From: Sipunculus nudus | Taxonomy: Eukaryota > Annelida > Sipuncula > Golfingiida > Sipunculidae | Reading direction: 5' to 3' | NCBI GenBank assembly: GCA_026874595.1 | Contig: CM049318.1 | Span: 32,150,956 to 32,214,955, forward strand | DNA: 64,000 nucleotides | In this document: in pieces, positions 49,701-58,700 of the stretch | Layout: every line of letters begins with the position of its first letter | How positions within the stretch are numbered: position 1 is the first letter of the stretch | The notes under the pieces: model-generated | Told to the model about the DNA's origin: nothing | The model's database searches: none | What the model saw: the letters and a program-made list of their open reading frames with translations, nothing else | Translations under genes and position numbers: made by a program

Positions 49701-52700
49701 TTTCAGGTGGATAAGTCCATTCACTGCAGAGATATGAGTGATTTTATCCCAAGGCAGATGAACATATGGATGCTGGGCAAAAATGGTTGCAGGTGGCGTC
49801 ACCATTTTTATGTATGTTATAAAGCTATCCAAGGACTACATCTGTGTAAAATTTTTGTCCTGATTTGTCAAACAAGTACGAAGTTATGTGGATTAATGTG
49901 TCAAAACACATGCACAGATGGATGCACTGGAGAGAGGAGAGGTCAGAGGGTCAACGCAAATATTTTGGCACCAGTTCACATATGACCCGATAATCGTGTA
50001 AAGTTTCGGAAAAATCTGTCCAGTGGTCTCAGAGTTCTATTCAGGAAACAAAAGCTGCAGGGGCAGGCAGCGGCAGAACCCGGTCAAAAACATAGTATCC
50101 GCAAAACTTTGTTTTGGCGGATACAATAATAATAATAACAATGTGTTGAATTGCCATATTTACATATCACATTATGAATAAAAATGTTGATTGAAATTTA
50201 AAAAAAAAGTGTTACCTGGTTAGAAGTACTTTGTGGTCATCTGTTATATTTTGTTCTTTCCCCTGAAATTATGAAATTTACAATTTAGTACATGTGGACA
50301 CATACACAAAATGTTGTATTATATGTGTACAGGGATTATGCAACACATGCACACTGTGGTTGGCTTTTTTTAGTGAGGCTTAAATTTCGCGATTACATCA
50401 TTTTGAACGTTTCGCAAGGGTTTCATTTTCCTGATGGCACCAGAACCTGTAAAATCAAGAACCATGAACTGTATTGGTTTAAAGTTTAGAAAAAAATTCC
50501 TACAATACCTAACTAATTTCTGGTTCAGTTATTAAATTAGGACTGTATCACTGTCGATCTGTATCACAGTTTGTGTGTACAGCTAATGCAAGGGCCAGAA
50601 CAAAAACAGGCACAAATAAGTTGCTGATCAGGTTGTTTTCAGAGGTCATCTTAGTTGATTGGGCATCTTATTCCTGAGGGTTTCATATTCACGATTATTT
50701 CACATTCGTGAATATTGCAAAATTAAAACCCTCACAAATAAGAAGGCAACAACAGAATATCCTGAAGAGGTCATACAAAAGTTACCTCATGACAACCTGG
50801 TAAAAATATCTTCACCAGACTGTAATTGAATCAAAACTTCATTACCTTTGAGAGTTCTTTTTCCTGCAGAGTCAATATTTCATTCTGAGCCGACAGCTTC
50901 ACTTGAATTAAGTCTATGTTTTCCAGCAGACCTTGCTTCTCACTTTCAATCTCCTAAAAACAAAGCTACAATTTTCAAAAGATGCCTTCCTCTTTTGACT
51001 CTAGATATTATATGAAAATAGCTAGGATAAAAATATAACAACAATTTTAAGTTTCCTATAACTAAAGGCCCTAATTGGTAAACCATCAGTTCAATCACAT
51101 ATTGCCCAATATACTCATTCTGTGGTCAGATGATCTAACAACTCAATGACCAAGACTGGATTTGGCACCACTTTTCATATTTGACCACAACCTTAAAATA
51201 TCATTCTGGACCTGTAGTGAGAATTAAACATACTTATTAAGGGGTCTTGTTTTATTTAAAAACACTAGAATACCATGTATTTGACATATTTTCATGACTT
51301 TGCAACTTGTATGCTAAAAACTGAACCAGGTGTAAGACAGTACTATAAGCATTTACCATAAACTTCGCCATTTTGAACAGCTATTTTGTCATTTTCAAAT
51401 TGGGTTAGTATGTGTTTGGGAAAACAACAACAAACCTTTTAGGACAATTCAGGCATTTTAGACCACGCAATTTGCGGCCAATATACAACTTTCATACTAT
51501 TAGGACAGGTTGATATGATGACTCCATGGATCTTTCACATTTTGTGAATACAGGAAACTAGGGTATATTTGTGTCGGGAGTGCAAAGCCCTCAATTGAGC
51601 TTCTTTAAATTAAATTCAGCTGCACACATACATGTTACCATTGTTTGATTCTTATGAAATAATAATAATAATTTAACTAGCAAAAGTTAAATCCAAGATG
51701 ATACTTGCTCTAAAATGCTATTACAATATTAAAATGCAATCAGCAAAAAATGTTATACAAAATGATCAGAAAACTATAACAAAACACTAATAGAATATAT
51801 TCCTTATATAGACAATTATTATTTTTTTTTATCACAACAATACTACTTATACATATCAAAGGCATCAAGATTTAACTGTAAACCACATGTGACTGATCCT
51901 GTAACAATGGCAGCTCTTAGTGTTCTGATAAAATCTCTGCCACCTTCTTTACCTCGTCACTCATAAACTACCATGGTTTTACCTGTAGCTTCTCAGTGAG
52001 ACAGTCAACCTCAGCACGCCAAGCATCAGAGGACTTGCACAGTTTCTGCGTGTCAGTCAGTGATATCCTCAGCTGCTGCAACTCCTCATCTTTGGCTCGT
52101 ACAAGATCTTCCTGTTCCCTGAAGTCATTAAATTTATAAAGAACAATGTGACATATGTGAGTATAAAGAATGATAACATCAAGCATCACAAGGGCTAGAA
52201 TTATATGCATAAGGTTGGACCTATGTGGTTGTCACTACTGGTCTTTGGTCCAAATTCGAGATATATCTGATTCTGGTGTTAGTTACATACTTACATACTA
52301 TATGTATGGTATCAAGAAAAAATTATCCTTCTTTTTTATACCATATTCCGACTTTTGACTATTCTTGTTAATGTTGTGACCATTAATGTGTATACCAAAA
52401 CCTAACATATATTACAGTTTAACCTCGCTCCTTTGCCACCCTTACTTTCACCAAATTCACCTTTTGTCAGAAATATTGAACTCCTATGATTCTGTTGGTT
52501 TCACTTTTACCTGGATCAGTACATAGAAATGTGCTGATTTCAGTTTCCTCAATTGACCTTTTCTAAATCTAACATCCTCAACCAAAATCAACCCTCTACT
52601 CCTGTCAATAATTCCTATTGTTCTGATGTTGACATGAGAATGATGATATTCTATTTGCTGCTCTAGCTTAAAACCTTGCTATGTCTATTCTTACTATAGA

Positions 52701-55700
52701 TATAAATCTTTGACATTCTAGTTTTATCCATCAAGCTGTTTTCCAACTCTAGATATCTAGCTTTGAACAGACCTGGATATATGTATATTCTTACTTTGTA
52801 TACTTTTGCTGTTCTCGCTTAAGTTGTTCTTCTTTAAGTCTCAGATCTTCCACTTCCTGTTTAAGCTCATCCACCTCTGTGGAATACCTGATGCGACATT
52901 TGTGTAGCTCATCTCTCAAACCTGATACAGTCTCCTCTGCCTCCTCCTGTTGCTGCTCCTGAGTCTGACACAGCCTCTGAAACTGAAATTAAAAGCCAAT
53001 ACATTGTACACAAGAAACATTTTGTAAATATATTTCTATACCCTTCTGTATAGGGCATGATTGCACAATAAATAGGGTGCTTGACATGTGACCCAAAGGT
53101 TGTGGGTCCCCATACTGACTGCCTCTTGTGCTTATATTCCCAGCCAAAATCTTTACCAGAAGGATGCGCTCTCTCCACCAAGGAGTGAATGGTTACTGGA
53201 ATCACCTTCTAGCACTTAACACGGCTGCTTCAATAGTTTGCTCAAAGAAGGGCTGAGACAAGCTAAAGAGTGATCAGGCCCTAATGACAAGCACGGCAAA
53301 GTGTAAAGTCAGATGAGGCTGACATGGTGAGGGGTATCAGACTATAAACCCTCTCTTTTACCTTTACCGTTCTATAACTTAAGTACAGGTGTACTTGGAC
53401 GTGTCTGTGTTTGGAAGTTCATGAATACCTGATCATGCAGATTTATGATTGCATATATATTGAATCAAAGGGATCATACAGCTGATGCTACTTCACAACC
53501 AAAAACTTTATGGATGAACAAAATCCAGGTACCCATGATTCTAGCCGTGACAAACACGACTCAGTTAGGGCCCCCTACTGAGTCGTGACACAAGCCAAAT
53601 TGAGAACCGCCCTGCAAGTCCACACCATGCTTTATAACCGTATCCCCGCATACAGTCAGCAGGCCGACCACAGGCCGAAATCTCCCATACATGCAGAACA
53701 ATATACGAATATATTGAGTTATAACGGAATATTTCACACACATGGTGGGTGTCGTTGGAGAGATAAGAAACTTATTAAAAGGTCTAGTGGGTATATTGGA
53801 AGTGACATGATACTTGTAAGCAAAGAGGCATTTTCAAAAATGACGTAAATATTTGCATCCTCATGGGGCCTTATAATGCGATCCTCAGAGTTAGATGACC
53901 AGGCATTCTGGCAAGCCAATAATCTGGCCATAATGTCAGAGGGCCGATCTGGCGCTCCCATGATTCAGGATTACTCATTGTTAAACGAGGTGCACAAGGG
54001 AATTAAGGCCCAGCCACACCGCAGGCTGTGCTGCGCAGTGCTGCAAAGCGCTTCAAATACTATATTGAATAAATGGCTGGGCATTTTTCAGCTTTGTTTT
54101 GCAGCGCCGCACAGTGCGGCGCAGCGTGGCATTTGGTGTGGACACCCCAGTGTATTTGCAGTGTATTTGCAGTGTATTTGCATGTACTCAATATTTTCTG
54201 CATCGCATTTGTGCCTGAGGTTACCAGGATCAATTAAAACAACACAACAACACAAATTATGAAAATAGTGACTGGGTTAAATAAAACCATGAGTTCTTGT
54301 AAAGTAGTTTAATTACTGTTTAATAATAGATATGTCTGTTACACTGAGTGCATATAAAAACAAACATGACACCAGGTACATTTTAACACTTAAATAAAAA
54401 GTGTAAAATGGGCCAATTTATGTATGCAAAATAAAGGTATCACCCATGTCACCATTAAAAAAAATAATACCACTATAATTTAAGTTATAAATGGAGGACT
54501 TAGACAAGGAAAATGAAAGTTGTTTTGTTTTGACATCTAAAATACTACCTCCTCTTTGTACTGGCTTTCAAGGGCCTGTAGCTCCTTCTGAAGTACCTCC
54601 ACCTGGAGGTGTTTTTCTAAACTACGGAACTCCAGTTGACTCTCCAGTTTTGCTATTTGTCGCTGGTATGTGGCATCCCTGGTAGCAGCTTGTTTTTGTA
54701 TCTCAGCCAGTTCTGCTGCCTGTCTGTTGATTATGTCTGCGTAATGCTGGGTGTTTACAGAGGAAGATGATGGTTGAGTGAGGGCTTGGGCTTGGACACA
54801 CTGCTGTAATAAGATTAATTATAAGCATTTGCAAGAAAAAAAAACAAAGATTAATAATTAACAGATTTTTTCATTTACTCCTGTTTGACAGCACTCACAC
54901 TGTATTTTGTAAATTCAAGGTTTACTACTGATTTCTACTCAGTATGTGACAACTTCATGCTGTTATGATATAATGACCTGTGATAAAAATGTTCTCTTTT
55001 CCCTCCAATTCATTCAATCAACATTTCTGGTATAATTCTGTAATAGTCATTAAAACAGATTTCACAGTAATATAGAAAATACAGAATTGATCATCAGTTT
55101 TTTTCTTCTTTCAATTACAAAACATGATTTTACAACCAAATTGTACCACTATCAAATATAAAAAAAGATCACAGCCTATACAAACTGGAGATGTAGAGGA
55201 GAACTGCTATCATTTCCAATTGACAATGTGATTCCCTTCCATCTAAATTCTACAATATTTTCCTGGCTTCTCATAACTCTCATAGTTCTATGAGAGCTCT
55301 TAGTCTTTAACTGCTGTCTATGTTAGCTATCAGTAAACATAAAGCAAACAAAAGGTATTTTGAAGATAATTTCCAATAATTTATTTTTGCAATAACACTT
55401 AATTAAAATAATATACATTTCCAATCTTATAAGGTCTGCTCCATGGGAAAAGGAACTAAAACCTTGCTCATTGCCCCAACAGTCTAATGTGTGAACATTG
55501 GTGAGTATACTGGTTTTAGAAAGTTGTGTGTCTATATTGCCCCAACAGTCTAATGTGTGAACATTGGTGAGTATACTAGTTTTAGAAAGCTGTGAGTCCA
55601 TATTTAGATAGGAACCTGAAATTGCCATTGAACACTTGCACAGAAGTACATGCAGAGAAAACATCCTGGACATTTGCCTTAAATAGTTGAGTCTTTTAAA

Positions 55701-58700
55701 AAATGCCCCCACCTGAATCCTGCTTTCAGAAGCTTGCATAGCATCCCTGTAAAAGAAAATAATATAAAAATGAAATTATGGTGTCTGAAAATTAACATTT
55801 TAGCAAAATTTTTTTCTTACCTAGTTATCATTTTTTGCTTTAATATATTTTAGGGTAAAATGCGCCATGAGGAAGACATATACTGCCTTAGTCTGGACAT
55901 GTGTGCAATATAAATAAATATTCTTAAATCCAGCTATTCACCTACATTTTCTGTATAGTTCATGTGATTTCTGGCCTACTTTGTGTATATATTAATGAAC
56001 TCTTAATTAATTCATGTCAAGAAAAGCCTCTGTGATGGTTTTAGGAGCTTGTTAACCTACAATTTGAAAAGTAACCAAATACCAATGTTGACAAACAGAT
56101 TTTTAGGTAACAGACATAGGATATGGGAATAGGCCCCTTTAAAACAGTATCAGCTGACAGCAGCACAAAATGGTGGTAGCATGCTCTATTTATATCACAT
56201 CTTACTTAATTCTCTGGTTCTCGAGTCTGAGCTGCAGAACTTCATCCTTTGCTTTTGAAAGTTCACTCAGAGCCTCAGTGCTTGGTTTTGGTGGAACTCC
56301 TGTTAGTCCAGTAAACACAGATGGTGGCAGCAGCTGTGGCTGGCAGTCTTCATTTTCTGGTTTGATGAAAATAACTCATAAAGAATGCACGAACACAATG
56401 ATTCATTCATGGATCACAGGGCACAGGAAGAAGGTTTCTTCCTGCAACTCCTGAAACCATGTATAACCATTTAATTATTACTTTAATACTATAAAACTTA
56501 TTATTACTTAACCCTTCAAAATTTGACACATATCACCATATACATAAAAAATATTATTCACAAATGACCCGTTGTTTACCCTCTTTGGATATGGATATGA
56601 AGTAATGTGACATAACAGTGAAGCACGTGCACGAGGAGAATACAAGTCTCACTGTAAACATGGGTCGACAACTCTTGATTATTGGTCCTGTGAATATGAG
56701 TGTCTCTTTTGTGCGTCATGTCCATTATGACATCATCACTGTATCGTGCCATGATAATTTCATCGACTGGTTGTAAGATGTCACTACAGAATAGACTATA
56801 GGTTCTCATAGTTTTAAACTGTCTACAGGAAAAAGACATAAGGCAGGATATTATTTCCAAAATAGTTAATTATGCCTGGGGGACAAAAAGTTTTTGTGTT
56901 CTTTGACCTACAAAAAAACAATCGCGAAAAAACAGGTGGACAGGGTTGGTGGAAGAAACTTTAGAATATGGGTACTCAGAGAATGCAGACCTCTGCCATG
57001 GCAGCTCATTAAACCCATATGCGTATGGCATTGTCAGAAATGCAGCATTTTTCCTTTAAAAAATTCCTCAATACAGATGATGATCTGGAACACCCCCAAA
57101 ATTTAATCAGCTGTTCCAAAATTTTTATCATTGCCAAGCTATCCTGAAACTTTCATAAAATTCTGTTAATAACTGTTTTTAGTAATGTTGCTAATAGACA
57201 TACAAACTAGACGACCATAGGTCGAACGCTTGCCGGAAATCGGAAGTGAAACACAGACGGACAGACAGAACATATTGTCGGTTTTCTATTAATGGAATGA
57301 CTCTCAGGGACATTGCTGAGAATATGTGGCCCGTAGAATGACATATGAGACAAAAGAACAGGCAAGCAGACAAAGCTGACAACAAAAGACGAACAGACAG
57401 ACATACTGACTTTGTGAGACAAGATTGACACCAGATGACATAACCTGGTGATTGAGAAGATTGAAAGGAAGAAAATGAGTTATAATTTATGTAATTTAGA
57501 TTTATAATTTTGGAGGTATGGCGAATTAATGATATACTAGGGAGGCTCGACTGTAGCGCCCTCTAGCAGACATATTCCGAAGACAACAAATGTGTTTCGT
57601 ATTATTAGTGTATACCATGAGATGTCCCAGTTTCAAAAGGATTCCGTCAAAGCTGTGGCCTGTAGAATGCTATATGTAAGGCGTAAGAACCAGCAAGCAG
57701 GCGACTTTGAGGATAACGGACAAACAGATGGACACACTGACAAAGTGACAGAAGATTGAAACCAGATGCCTTAATCAGGTTATGGAGAAGACTCAAAGGA
57801 AGAAAATAAGCCAAAGTTTATGTAACTGAGGCTTTGGGTGTAGAGATATGGCCAATACAATGGTATGTGTGTGAGGGTCGTGTGCAGCGCCCACTAGTGG
57901 CCATATCCGGAAAATGAAAAACTTATTTCTAGATATTAGTGTAAGACATAAGATGTAATAGTTTCAAAAGGATTCCGTCAAAACTGTGGCCTAAAGAATG
58001 CTATATGTGAGACGCAAGAGCCAACAAGCAGGCGTATTTGAGGACAACTGAAAAAACAGACGAAAACACTGACAAAGTGACTCAAAATTGAGTCCAGATG
58101 ACTACTCCAGGTTATGGAGAAGACTCAAAGGAAGAAAAAAGCTACAGTTTATGTAACTGAGGTTTATAGTTTTGGAGATATTGCCAAAGCATGATATGTT
58201 GGGAGAGGTTCGAGTTCAGCGCCCCCTAGCGGCCATATCCGGAAAATGAAAAATTGGTTTCGAGATATTAGTGTTAAACTTAAGATGTAATAGTTTCAAA
58301 AGGATTCTTTCAAAACTGTGCCCTTTAGAATGCTATATGTGAGACGCAAGAGCAAGCAGGCGAATTGAGGACAACTGACAAACAGACAGACACACTGACA
58401 AAGTGTCACAAAATTGTGACCAGATGACTACACTAGGTTATGGAGAAAACTCAGAGGAAGAAAATAAGCTATAGTTTATGTAATTGAGGCTTATAATTTT
58501 GGAGATATGGCCAAAATATGATATGTTCGGGAGGTTCGCATCCAGCGCCCCCTAGCGGCCCTATTCAAAAAATGAAAAAACGATTTCGAGATACTAGTGT
58601 AGGACTTATAATATGTCAGTTTCAGAAAGATTCCTGCAATAATGTGGCCTTTGGCGCAAGATGAATGAAATCTCGAAATATCTCTATTCACGAGATATTT

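Noticed and set aside
48809-49985. Open frames of 65-113 codons on both strands
   Set aside because: They lie wholly within the 278-bp tandem element and overlap in several frames.
56576-56652. Extension of the CCHCR1 N-terminal exon down to a GTAAAC donor near 56576
   Set aside because: Joining there would put a stop at the next exon; the GTGAGA donor at 56652 keeps frame.
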